This document shows, piece after piece, positions 55,263 to 63,532 of a DNA stretch of 64,000 nt. A model generated the notes under the pieces. That model was not told where the DNA came from. It did no database searches and worked only from the letters and a program-made list of their open reading frames with translations. This stretch comes from Streptomyces chumphonensis (GTDB taxonomy: Bacteria; Actinomycetota; Actinomycetes; Streptomycetales; Streptomycetaceae): NCBI RefSeq assembly GCF_014779715.1, contig NZ_JACXYU010000012.1, positions 1-64,000 on the forward strand, given 5' to 3'. The position numbers and the translations under genes are program-made. Each line of letters begins with the position of its first letter. The first letter of the stretch is position 1.

Positions 55263-56726
55263 ATGAGCGCACACCTCACCACCGTCGCCGGTGTCGCCGT
55301 CGACACCCGGCACTGGATCGGCGGCGAACGCGTCGCCTCCACCGACACCTTCACCGACGTCTCACCCATCGACGGCGCGCCCCTGGGGGAGATCTCCCGG
55401 GCCACGGCGTCGGAGGCCGCCGCCGCCGTGGCCGCCGCCAAGGCCGCCTTCCCCGGCTGGGCCGCCACGCCCCGCGCGGAACGGGCCCGGCTGCTGCACG
55501 CCGTGGCCGCCGGCGTCGAGCGGCGCGCCGAGGAACTCGCCCTCGTCGAGACGACCGACAACGGCGCACTGCTGCGTTCGCACCGTCGTGGCGTCATGCC
55601 GCGCGTCGCCCACAACTTCCGGTTCTTCGCCGACCGGCTGCTCGGCCTGGAGCACGAGGACTTCACCACCCGCGACCACACCAACCACGTCACCTGGGAC
55701 CCGGCGGGCCCGTGCGTGCTGATCACCCCGTGGAACGCGCCGCTGATGCTCGCCACCTGGAAGGTCGCCCCGGCGCTCGCCGCCGGGAACACGGTCGTCC
55801 TCAAGCCCGCCGAGTGGACCCCGCTGACCGCCTCCCTGCTGGCCGACATCGCCGCCGAGGCCGGACTCCCGCCGGGCGTCCTGAACGTGGTGCAGGGGTA
55901 CGGCGCCGAGATCGGCGACGCCCTCACCGGTCACCCCGACGTGCGCCGCATCAGCTTCACCGGCTCGGTGCCGACCGCGCGGCACATCGCGGCGCGGGCC
56001 GCCGCGAACCTGACCCCGCTCAGCCTCGAACTCGGCGGCAAGTCCCCGCTGCTGGTCTTCGCCGACGCCGACCTGGACCTGGCCGTCGACCTCGCCGTCG
56101 AGCAGTACGACAACGCGGGCCAGGTCTGCCTGGCGGCCACCCGCCTCCTCGTGGAGGAGGCCGTCGCCGAGGAGTTCCTCCACCGCTTCGTCGCCAAGGC
56201 GTCCGGACTGCGGCAGGGCGACCCGCGCGAGGAGGGCACCGACATCGGCCCCACCATCCATCCCCGCCAGTTGGAGAAGATCGACGGCTTCGTGCAGCGC
56301 GCCCGCGCGGCCGGGGCGCGCGCCGTCATCGGCGGTCACCGGGGACCGGGGCAGTACTACGCCCCCACCCTCCTGACCGGGGTGCGGCAGGACTCCGAGG
56401 TCGTCCAGGAGGAGGTGTTCGGCCCCGTCCTGACCCTGCAGACGTTCCGCACCGAGGACGAGGCCGTCGCCCTCGCCAACGACACCCGCTTCGGGCTGGC
56501 CGCCACGCTGGCCACCGGCGACCGGGAACGGGCCGACCGCGTCACCGCGCGCCTGGTGGCGGGCACCGTCTGGGTCAACTGCTTCTTCGTCCGCGACCTC
56601 CGGGCCCCCTTCGGCGGCTCCCGCCGGTCGGGCGTCGGGCGCGAGGGCGACGTCTGGAGCTTCGACTTCTTCTGCGACCTCAAGAACACCGTCACCGCCC
56701 CGAAGGGATGGCAGGACCATGGGTGA
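55263..56726 (+). CDS. Aldehyde dehydrogenase, HpaE-like
   Basis: A 487-residue dehydrogenase with Glu256 (LELGGKSP) and Cys289 (NAGQVCLAATR). The C-terminal NCFFVRDLRAPFGGSRRSG matches the layout of hydroxymuconate-semialdehyde dehydrogenases and the module A gene at 33125. It would oxidise the semialdehyde released by the LigB-type dioxygenase. Its stop overlaps the dioxygenase start by eight bases. ATG 55263. Confidence 0.88.
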   Translation: MSAHLTTVAGVAVDTRHWIGGERVASTDTFTDVSPIDGAPLGEISRATASEAAAAVAAAKAAFPGWAATPRAERARLLHAVAAGVERRAEELALVETTDNGALLRSHRRGVMPRVAHNFRFFADRLLGLEHEDFTTRDHTNHVTWDPAGPCVLITPWNAPLMLATWKVAPALAAGNTVVLKPAEWTPLTASLLADIAAEAGLPPGVLNVVQGYGAEIGDALTGHPDVRRISFTGSVPTARHIAARAAANLTPLSLELGGKSPLLVFADADLDLAVDLAVEQYDNAGQVCLAATRLLVEEAVAEEFLHRFVAKASGLRQGDPREEGTDIGPTIHPRQLEKIDGFVQRARAAGARAVIGGHRGPGQYYAPTLLTGVRQDSEVVQEEVFGPVLTLQTFRTEDEAVALANDTRFGLAATLATGDRERADRVTARLVAGTVWVNCFFVRDLRAPFGGSRRSGVGREGDVWSFDFFCDLKNTVTAPKGWQDHG

Positions 56727-57633
56727 GATCACCGGGGCGGGACTGCTCGCCCACGTCCCCACCATCGTGCTCCCCGAGGAGACCAGGCGGGAGCTGAACG
56801 AGGGCAAGGAGATCACCCTCGTCACCGGGCTCCGCGAGCTGCGCCGGGATGTCTTCGCGCGCGACGACTACGACACGGTCGTCGTGCTCGACTCGCACTG
56901 GGCCACCACCGTCGAGTTCGTCGTGACGGCCCAGTCGCGCCGGGCCGGGCTGTTCACCTCGGAGGAACTGCCGCGCGGCATGTCCCGCATGCCCTACGAC
57001 TTCCCCGGCGACCCCGAACTCGCCCGCAACATCGCTTCCTTCGCCGACCGGCACGGCACCTGGATCACCCCGATCGACGACGCGTACCTGCCGATCTACT
57101 ACGCCACCCTGAACCTGTGGAAGTACCTCGGCGAGGGGCTGCCCGACAAGCGCTGGATCACCATCGGTGTCTGCCAGACCGGGGACATGGAGGACCATCT
57201 GCGCCTCGGCCGCGCCCTGGCCGACGGCATCGCCGCCACGCCGGGCCGCCGCGTCCTGGTCATCGCCTCCGGAGCGCTCTCGCACACGTTCTGGCCGCTG
57301 CGCGAACTGCGCGACCACGAGGCCAGCGACCCGTCCCACATCTTCACCCCCGAGGCCCGGGCCGCCGACGAGCAGCGCATCGACTGGCTGACCCGGGGCC
57401 GGCACGACCGGGTCCTGGACACCATGGACGAGTTCTGGACCTACAAGCCCGAGGCCCGCTTCTTCCACTACCTGATGATGGCCGGGGCGCTCGGCGAGCA
57501 GGCGTGCACCGCTCCCGGGCGCCAGTACGGCGCGTACGAGAACTCCGTGGGCACCGGCCAGGTCCTGCTCTGGTTCGACCGGCCGTCCGGCGGCTGGACC
57601 GCCCCCCGCACCTCCGATCCCGCCGCTGCCTAG
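56719..57633 (+). CDS. LigB-type extradiol dioxygenase (HpcB/HpaD-like)
   Basis: A 304-residue type III (LigB-fold) extradiol dioxygenase, similar in layout to homoprotocatechuate 2,3-dioxygenase of enterobacteria (HVPTIVLPE near the start, then VVVLDSHW, TSEELPRG and SGALSHTF). Iron-binding His12 and His60 and catalytic-base His188 are present. It cleaves a catechol ring next to the side chain. ATG 56719 overlaps the upstream dehydrogenase. Its fold is unrelated to the VOC enzyme at 34645, although both may use catechol acetate-type substrates. Confidence 0.87.
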   Translation: MGEITGAGLLAHVPTIVLPEETRRELNEGKEITLVTGLRELRRDVFARDDYDTVVVLDSHWATTVEFVVTAQSRRAGLFTSEELPRGMSRMPYDFPGDPELARNIASFADRHGTWITPIDDAYLPIYYATLNLWKYLGEGLPDKRWITIGVCQTGDMEDHLRLGRALADGIAATPGRRVLVIASGALSHTFWPLRELRDHEASDPSHIFTPEARAADEQRIDWLTRGRHDRVLDTMDEFWTYKPEARFFHYLMMAGALGEQACTAPGRQYGAYENSVGTGQVLLWFDRPSGGWTAPRTSDPAAA

Positions 57634-57657
57634 GCCCCCTCCCGAAAGGCTTCCACC

Positions 57658-58503
57658 ATGCCCGAGTACCGCCGCATCCTCCTCGACGGCGCAGCCGTGG
57701 AGACCGTCCGCCACGGCGACGACCTGGTCGCCGGGGACGGACGCCGCGTCCGCGTCGAAGACGCCCACCACCTGCCGCCGGTCGTCCCGTCCAAGGTGAT
57801 CGCCGTCCACCTCAACCACCGCAGCCGGGTCGAGGAGTTCGGCATCGGGCTGCCCGACACCCCCACCTACTTCCACAAGCCGACCTCGGCGCTGAACGGC
57901 CACCGGGGTGCGGTCGTGCGCCCCGAGGGCTGCGCGTGGCTCAACTACGAGGGGGAGGTCGCCATCGTCATCGGCAGGACCGCCCGCAACGTCGCCCCGG
58001 AGGACGCCGGGCAGTACATCGCCGGCTACACCGTGGCCAACGACTACGGCCTGCACGACTTCCGGGACACCGACGCCGGGTCCATGCTGCGGGTCAAGGG
58101 CTCCGACACGCTGTGCCCGCTCGGCCCCGGGCTGGTCACCGACTGGGACTTCCGCGGCAAGCGCCTGCGCACCCGCGTCAACGGCGAGACCGTCCAGGAC
58201 GGCTCCACCGACGAGATGACGTGGGACATGCACTACCTCGTCGCCGACATCGCCCGCACCATCACGCTGTACCCCGGCGACGTCCTGCTGTCCGGCACCC
58301 CGGCCAACTCCCGGCCCGTGCGGCCCGGCGACGTCGTCGAGGTGGAGGTCGAGGGGCTGGGCACCCTCACCAACCACGTCGTCACCGGCCCCACCCCCAT
58401 CCGGGCCGACGTCGGGGCGCAGCCGACCGCGTCCGAGGAGGTGCTGTCGACCGCGCTCGGCGGCGACTGGGAGTTCCGCGGCATCAGACCGCCGAGGCGC
58501 TGA
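57658..58503 (+). CDS. Fumarylacetoacetate hydrolase family protein (isomerase/decarboxylase-like)
   Basis: A 281-residue FAH-family protein, HpaG-like. The metal site is in LNYEGEVAIVIGRTA with the later YTVANDYGLHDFR, and the domain is similar to the N-terminal half of the fusion at 30708 (IAVHLNHRSRVEEFG against IAVHLNYPCRAKERG). It should decarboxylate or isomerise a ring-cleavage product. ATG 57658 has a CCCGAAAGG site. Between the dioxygenase and TetR genes of module B. Confidence 0.88.
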   Translation: MPEYRRILLDGAAVETVRHGDDLVAGDGRRVRVEDAHHLPPVVPSKVIAVHLNHRSRVEEFGIGLPDTPTYFHKPTSALNGHRGAVVRPEGCAWLNYEGEVAIVIGRTARNVAPEDAGQYIAGYTVANDYGLHDFRDTDAGSMLRVKGSDTLCPLGPGLVTDWDFRGKRLRTRVNGETVQDGSTDEMTWDMHYLVADIARTITLYPGDVLLSGTPANSRPVRPGDVVEVEVEGLGTLTNHVVTGPTPIRADVGAQPTASEEVLSTALGGDWEFRGIRPPRR

Positions 58504-58530
58504 GCGGGGGCCGCCGGTAGGGTCGGCCGC

Positions 58531-59172
58531 ATGACCGACCCCGTCGAGCCCACCGGTGAGCGCAGCCCACGCAAGCGCGTCACCAACTACGGTTCGGGCC
58601 GGGCGGCCCTGCTGGACGCCGCCGTCCGCGTGGTGGCCCGGGGCGGGCTGCGCAAGCTGACCTACCGGGCCGTCGCCGAGGAGGCGGGCGTCACCCACGG
58701 GCTGGTCGTCCACCACTTCGGCTCCCGGGACGCGCTCATCGAGGAGGCCGTCGACCACGCCGTCCGCTCGTCGCTGAAGGTCAACGCCCTCGGCACCGGC
58801 GGCGGCACGGCGGACGACTTCGCCGCGGGGCTGGGGGACCTGGTCGTGACCGGGCCGGATCTCCAGGCCTTCCAGTACGAGCTGCTGCTGGAGAGCCGCC
58901 GCCGGCCGGAGCTGATGCCGCAGCTGCGCGCCCTGTACGAGGAGTACTTCGAGACGGCGCGGCGCGACCTGGCCCGGGTGTTGTCCCGGCCGGTCGACCG
59001 GGGCCTGTCCCGGCTCGTCTTCGCCGCGCTGGAGGGCCTGGTGCTGCACCAACTCGTCTTCGGTGAGCGGGAGGTGACCGAAGAGGCGCTGGCGGAGCTG
59101 CGGTCGCTGCTGCGGAGCCTGGCCTCCCCGGCATCCGACGCGTCCGACAGCGGGGACCGGACCGGGAGCTGA
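58531..59172 (+). CDS. TetR-family transcriptional regulator
   Basis: A 213-residue regulator with a basic N-terminal tail, a TetR helix-turn-helix (about 22-68; RKLTYRAVAEEAGVTHGLVVHHF) and an all-helical effector domain. It lies 27 bases after the FAH gene and ends 113 bases before the PuuC-like gene. The similar palindromes at 54267 and 59246 flank this gene's operon and are candidate binding sites; that is inference. Confidence 0.86.
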   Translation: MTDPVEPTGERSPRKRVTNYGSGRAALLDAAVRVVARGGLRKLTYRAVAEEAGVTHGLVVHHFGSRDALIEEAVDHAVRSSLKVNALGTGGGTADDFAAGLGDLVVTGPDLQAFQYELLLESRRRPELMPQLRALYEEYFETARRDLARVLSRPVDRGLSRLVFAALEGLVLHQLVFGEREVTEEALAELRSLLRSLASPASDASDSGDRTGS

Positions 59173-59245
59173 CCCGGGACCACCGCTGAACCGCCGGGGC
59201 ACGGACCGTACCGGGCGGACGTCGGTCCACCCTGACGAGCACATC

Positions 59246-59261
59246 GTTTGACCCGAAACGA
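59246..59261. promoter_or_regulatory. Operator upstream of the PuuC-like gene
   Basis: GTTTGACCCGAAACGA agrees with GTTTGGAGCCAAACGA at 54267-54282 in 12 of 16 positions, with the arms intact and differences confined to the centre. It is 25 bases before the start of the aldehyde dehydrogenase gene, where a repressor would block transcription. Confidence 0.65.
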
Positions 59262-59285
59262 CTTTTCACGACAAGGAGGCCCACG

Positions 59286-60770
59286 GTGGACGCCACGTAC
59301 GACGCCTGGACGCGCCGGGCCGGGACGCTCCGACTGGACGGCTCCCACCTCATCGACGGCTCCGCCCACGCGGGCGGCCGCACGTTCACCGTGGTCTCGC
59401 CACGGGACGGCCGACCGCTGGCCGAGGTCGCCGACGGCGGAGCCGCCGACGTCGACCGTGCCGTCGCCGCCGCCCGCCGGGCCTTCGACGTCGGGCCCTG
59501 GCCACGGCTCGCACCCGCCGAACGCGGACGCGTCCTCACCCGCGTCGCCGACCTCGTCGAGGAACGGCGCGCCGATCTCGCGCTCACCGTCAGCCTGGAG
59601 ATGGGCAAGCCGATCACGGACGCCTTCGACATCGAGCTGCGCGCCCTGATCGCGACCTTCCGCTGGTACGGGCAGCTGGCCGACAAACTCACCGACACCT
59701 CCCCGCACACCGCACCCGACGCGCTCGCCCTCGTCACCCGCGAACCCGCCGGCGTCGTCGGCGCGGTCGTCCCCTGGAACTTCCCGCTGACGCTGGCGGG
59801 ATGGAAGATCGCCCCGGCCCTGGCGGCCGGCTGCTCGGTCGTGCTCAAGCCCTCCGAGCGCAGCCCCCTGTCCGCTCTGCACCTGGCCCGGATCGCCGGT
59901 GAGGCGGGGCTTCCGCCCGGCGTCCTCAACGTCGTCAACGGCGACGGCCCCGTCGCCGGACGGGCCCTCGGGCTGCACCCCGGTGTCGACGTGCTCGCCT
60001 TCACCGGGTCCACGGCCGTCGGGCGTCACTACCTGCGCTACGCGGCCGACTCCAACCTCAAGCGCGTCTGGCTCGAACTGGGCGGGAAGTCCCCGAACAT
60101 CATCCTGCCCGACGCCCCGGACCTGGAGACCGCCGCCGCCACGGCGGCCTGGGGGATCTTCTTCAACCAGGGAGAGATGTGCACCGCGCCCTCCCGGCTG
60201 CTGGTGCACTCCTCGATCGCCGAACGCGTCACGGAGGCGGTCGTCGAGCGAGCCCGGTCCCTGCGCGTCGGCGACCCCCTGGACCCCTCGACCGAGATGG
60301 GCGCACTGGCCGGCGAGGAACACCTCGACCGCGTGCTCGGACACGTCCACGCCGCCCTCGACGCCGGCGCGCGCCTGCGGACCGGTGGTGAACGCACCCT
60401 GGCCGAGACCGGCGGCACGTATCTGCGACCCACGGTCTTCGACCGGGTGGATCCCGACTCGGCACTGGCGCGCGATGAGGTCTTCGGGCCGGTCCTGTCC
60501 GTCCTCCCCTTCGACGACCTCGACGAGGCCGTCGCCCTGGCCAACGCCACCGACTACGGCCTCGCGGCGGGCCTGTGGACCTCCGACCTGTCCACGGCCC
60601 ACCGCGTCGCACGTGCCCTGCGGGCCGGAACGGTCTGGGTCAACTGCTACGAGGAGGGCGACCTGACCGTGCCCTTCGGCGGCATGAAGCAGTCCGGCAA
60701 CGGACGCGACAAGTCCGCCCACGCACTGGAGAAGTACACCGAGCTGAAGACCACCTGGATCCGGCTGTGA
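59286..60770 (+). CDS. PuuC-like gamma-glutamyl-aminoaldehyde dehydrogenase
   Basis: A 494-residue aldehyde dehydrogenase with Glu264 (LELGGKSP) and Cys299 (NQGEMCTAPSR). The C-terminus (EEGDLTVPFGGMKQSGNGRD, then an ALEKYTELKTTWI end) is the PuuC signature, an enzyme that oxidises gamma-glutamyl-aminobutyraldehyde and related aldehydes. GTG 59286 has AAGGAGG at 59272-59278. Its stop overlaps the start of the PuuD-like gene. It is the only one of four ALDHs here with the PuuC-like end. Confidence 0.9.
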   Translation: MDATYDAWTRRAGTLRLDGSHLIDGSAHAGGRTFTVVSPRDGRPLAEVADGGAADVDRAVAAARRAFDVGPWPRLAPAERGRVLTRVADLVEERRADLALTVSLEMGKPITDAFDIELRALIATFRWYGQLADKLTDTSPHTAPDALALVTREPAGVVGAVVPWNFPLTLAGWKIAPALAAGCSVVLKPSERSPLSALHLARIAGEAGLPPGVLNVVNGDGPVAGRALGLHPGVDVLAFTGSTAVGRHYLRYAADSNLKRVWLELGGKSPNIILPDAPDLETAAATAAWGIFFNQGEMCTAPSRLLVHSSIAERVTEAVVERARSLRVGDPLDPSTEMGALAGEEHLDRVLGHVHAALDAGARLRTGGERTLAETGGTYLRPTVFDRVDPDSALARDEVFGPVLSVLPFDDLDEAVALANATDYGLAAGLWTSDLSTAHRVARALRAGTVWVNCYEEGDLTVPFGGMKQSGNGRDKSAHALEKYTELKTTWIRL

Positions 60771-61498
60771 ACCACGCGACCCGTCCCCTCATCGCCGTTC
60801 CGGCCCGGTTCTCCGCCACCACCTCCGCCCTGCGGTACGCGGCCGAGGTCAACGCCCGCGCCCTCATCGAGGCGCTCTGGCGGGCGGGCGGCGAACCCGC
60901 CACCCTCCACCCCCACGCCCCCGACGGCCGCTGCGACCCCGCCGAGACGGCCGCCCGCCTCGCCCGGTTCGACGGCGTCCTGCTGCCCGGCGGCGGCGAC
61001 CTCTCGCCGCACCGCTACGGGGCCGCCTGCGTCCACGACGCCGTCTACGACGTGGACCACGCGCAGGACGCGTTCGACCTCGAAGTCGCCCGACACGCCC
61101 GCGCGGCGGGGATGCCGCTGCTGGCGGTCTGCCGCGGGCTGCAGGTCGTGAACACCGCGCGCGGCGGCACCCTGCACCAGGACATGGGCGGCCCGGACCG
61201 GGAGCACCGGCATCTCACCCACCCGGTGCGGCTCGCGCCCGGATCGGTCGTCGCGGACGTCATCGGGGCCGGGGCGACCGAGGCGTCCTGCTACCACCAC
61301 CAGCACGTCGACCGGCTCGGCGCGGGCCTGACCGCCACCGCCCACGCCGCCGACGGCACCGTCGAGGCCGTCGAGGCACCCGGTGACCGGGGATGGTTCC
61401 TGGCCGTGCAGTGGCATCCGGAGGACACCGCGGAGACGGACCCGGCCCAGCAGCGCCTGTTCGACGCGCTGGTGGCCGCCGCCCGCGCCTTCCGCTGA
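60767..61498 (+). CDS. PuuD-like class I glutamine amidotransferase (gamma-glutamyl hydrolase)
   Basis: A 243-residue class I amidotransferase of the gamma-glutamyl-GABA hydrolase type. The catalytic triad is Cys122 in LAVCRGLQV, His217 and Glu219 in VQWHPED. It would release glutamate from a gamma-glutamyl conjugate at the end of the pathway. GTG 60767 overlaps the upstream stop by GTGA, so it is coupled to the PuuC-like gene. With the PuuA-like ligase at 52693 it completes the conjugate-release logic; the PuuB oxidase is not present. Confidence 0.9.
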   Translation: MNHATRPLIAVPARFSATTSALRYAAEVNARALIEALWRAGGEPATLHPHAPDGRCDPAETAARLARFDGVLLPGGGDLSPHRYGAACVHDAVYDVDHAQDAFDLEVARHARAAGMPLLAVCRGLQVVNTARGGTLHQDMGGPDREHRHLTHPVRLAPGSVVADVIGAGATEASCYHHQHVDRLGAGLTATAHAADGTVEAVEAPGDRGWFLAVQWHPEDTAETDPAQQRLFDALVAAARAFR

Positions 61499-61511
61499 CC
61501 GGCGCGGGAGC

Positions 61512-62084
61512 TCAGCCCCTCGCGCGGCGGCCGCTGCGGCGCGGTGCGGGCTCCGCCCCGTCCCGCAGCGCGTCGCGCCGCTCCTCGCCGTGCTCCTCCA
61601 CCTGGAGGACGACCCGGCGCAGCATGTCGGCGAGGTCCCGGCACTCCTGGTCGTCCAGCCGCGCGGTCACGAAGACCTCCTCGTCGTTGAACGCGGGGAA
61701 CACCTCCCGCAGGAACGCCTCGCCCCGCTCGGTGAGGCTCAGCAGCACGAGCCGCCCGTCCGTGGGGTGCTCGCCGCGTCGCAGCAGGCCGCGGGACTCC
61801 AGGGTGCGGGCGACACCGGTCAGGGTCCCCTTGGAGATCCCGGCCTCCTCCGCGACACGCCGGGTCTCCGACTCGCCCCAGACCCACACCACCCACAGCA
61901 CGACGAACGCCGTCCAGGTCAGGTCCGAGCCGCGCAGGACGGAGTTCTCCAGGTGGTGGCGCACGACGGCGGCGGCCCGGTGGATGTTGGCCACCGCCGC
62001 CATCTGCTCGCGCCGTACGGCCATGCCGTCGAGCCGAACCCGGGCGAGCCTCTCCGCCTCGGTGATGGAACGCCGGCCGGGCAC
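61512..62084 (-). CDS. MarR-family transcriptional regulator
   Basis: A 190-residue regulator with a MarR winged helix (about 65-135; LTWTAFVVLWVVWVWGE, then ETRRVAEEAGISKGTLTGVA and LSLTERGEAF) and an Arg-rich tail. GTG 62082-62084 (minus strand) has GAGGAG upstream. Convergent with the PuuD-like gene. MarR proteins of this type sense aromatic acids or phenols; its targets are not evident. A -10-like TAGACT lies 68 bases upstream. Confidence 0.85.
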   Translation of the reverse strand: MPGRRSITEAERLARVRLDGMAVRREQMAAVANIHRAAAVVRHHLENSVLRGSDLTWTAFVVLWVVWVWGESETRRVAEEAGISKGTLTGVARTLESRGLLRRGEHPTDGRLVLLSLTERGEAFLREVFPAFNDEEVFVTARLDDQECRDLADMLRRVVLQVEEHGEERRDALRDGAEPAPRRSGRRARG

Positions 62085-62111
62085 ATGGGCTCCTCGTGTC
62101 TCCCGTACTGA

Positions 62112-62157
62112 ACCGGGCGGCCCACCGGGCCGCCCGGTCTCTGCGGCACACAGTCTA
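62112..62157 (-). promoter_or_regulatory. Promoter and leader hairpin of the MarR gene
   Basis: On the minus strand a TAGACT box (62152-62157) is followed by a perfect 12-bp stem with a 3-base loop (62112-62138) in the predicted leader. It may be a regulatory or stabilising structure. Confidence 0.45.
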
Positions 62158-62164
62158 GAAGCGT

Positions 62165-62202
62165 GGCCGCACCGCCCGGGTCGTGTGTGGCGGGGTGCGG
62201 CC
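62165..62202 (-). terminator. Terminator of the SPFH operon
   Basis: 9-bp perfect GC stem immediately after the stop of the minus-strand SPFH gene. Confidence 0.6.
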
Positions 62203-62206
62203 CGCC

Positions 62207-63532
62207 TCAGGCGTCGGTCTCCCCGTCCGGCGGCCCACCGTCGACGTCCCGTGCCGGAGCCGTGGGCAGCTCCGTCGTGCGCGGCAGCAGCTGTGCGGCG
62301 AGCAGCGTCGAGAGCGCCGAGGTGTCACCGCTGCCGCCGTCGGTGCGGACGACCACGGGCCGCGGCGCCTTCGACGCCAGTTCCGCGCCCACTTCGAGCC
62401 GGCGGCGGGCCAGCTCGTACTGGAGCACCGCGCGGTTGTCACGGTAGGCCCGGGCGAGGGCGCGCTGGGCGCGGGCCTCGTTCTCGGCGGAGATCAGGCC
62501 GCTGCGACCGCGCGTCTCGATCTCGAAGCGGACCCGCTGGGCGTTGGTCTCCTGCTCCTCCAGCAGCTGGGCCACCTGTTCGCGGGCGTTGTTGAGGGCG
62601 GCCTTCACCTCCACGACGCGCGCGTCGCGCACCTTCTTCGCCCGCTCGATGTCCATGCCGAGGCTGTCGATGCGGCGCTTGCGGATCAGACCCCACTCCT
62701 GTTCGTACGCCGTACGCTCCTTGGCGACCCGCTCCCTGGTGGCCAGGTGCTGCTGGTACTGCGTGGGCAGCTGGACGTCCGGGATGTTGGAGCCGGTGAT
62801 GCGCACGCCGTAGCGCTCCAGCTGCCGGTTGAGCAGCTCCTGCATGTCGGCCACGTCCGAGCCGCGCAGGTCGTAGGCCCGCTCGGTGCGCATCTTGCGG
62901 GCGCGCTGGCGGATGGCGTCCTGGACGGCGCTGGAGAGGACCAGGTCGAAGTTGCCCGCGCCGATCGTGCGGACGAACCGGACCGCGTCCGTGATGCGGA
63001 ACTTCAGGAAGAACTCGATCGACCGCAGCGGGACGTTCTCCTGCGTCGGACAGGCCATCACCGGGGCGGAGTACGGGATCTCGGTGGCCGTGTCGACCAC
63101 GAAGTCCACCCTCGACCAGGGGTGCCAGAGGTAGTGGCGACCGGCGTCCAGGGTCCGGGTGACCGCGCCGTACCGGGTCAGCACACCGTTCGTTCCCTGT
63201 TCGATCTCGACGATCGAGGAACGCCACCACCACAGCGTGCCGATGGCCAGGAGCAGGGCGCCGGCGCCGTAGGCGAGTCCGGCGAGTGCGCCGTACGCGA
63301 GGTCCGCCGCGCCGTCGGAGTCCGTCTCCCGCAGCGACAGCATCACACCGGTGAGCAGCGCGAACAGGCTCAGCCACAGGGGCAGCATCCACCACAGCCT
63401 GCGCCGGTGGCGGGGGATGATGACCGGGACCAGCGTGCCCGCCTCGCCGCCGCGCAGCAGCTGGGCGATGTCGCTCCAGGGCGCGACCGCCTCGGAGATG
63501 ACCGACTTGCGGTTGACGCGTGCGGTACTCAC
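62207..63532 (-). CDS. SPFH/band-7 domain membrane protein
   Basis: A 441-residue protein with two membrane helices (about 46-66 and 80-103) and an SPFH domain (about 105-260; EIEQGTNGVLTRYGAVTRTL and later RQRARKMRTERAYDLRG), then a long helical coiled region (about 265-400) with many Glu, Arg and Ala. This is the stomatin/flotillin layout: membrane-anchored oligomers that organise lipid domains or proteases. GTG 63530-63532 (minus strand) overlaps the stop of the upstream gene. The partner is the partial gene at the window edge. Confidence 0.87.
   Translation of the reverse strand: MSTARVNRKSVISEAVAPWSDIAQLLRGGEAGTLVPVIIPRHRRRLWWMLPLWLSLFALLTGVMLSLRETDSDGAADLAYGALAGLAYGAGALLLAIGTLWWWRSSIVEIEQGTNGVLTRYGAVTRTLDAGRHYLWHPWSRVDFVVDTATEIPYSAPVMACPTQENVPLRSIEFFLKFRITDAVRFVRTIGAGNFDLVLSSAVQDAIRQRARKMRTERAYDLRGSDVADMQELLNRQLERYGVRITGSNIPDVQLPTQYQQHLATRERVAKERTAYEQEWGLIRKRRIDSLGMDIERAKKVRDARVVEVKAALNNAREQVAQLLEEQETNAQRVRFEIETRGRSGLISAENEARAQRALARAYRDNRAVLQYELARRRLEVGAELASKAPRPVVVRTDGGSGDTSALSTLLAAQLLPRTTELPTAPARDVDGGPPDGETDA

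Noticed and set aside
23861..62084. The catabolic block as a mobile island
   Set aside because: No integrase, transposase, tRNA, direct repeat or shift in base composition was seen at either edge.
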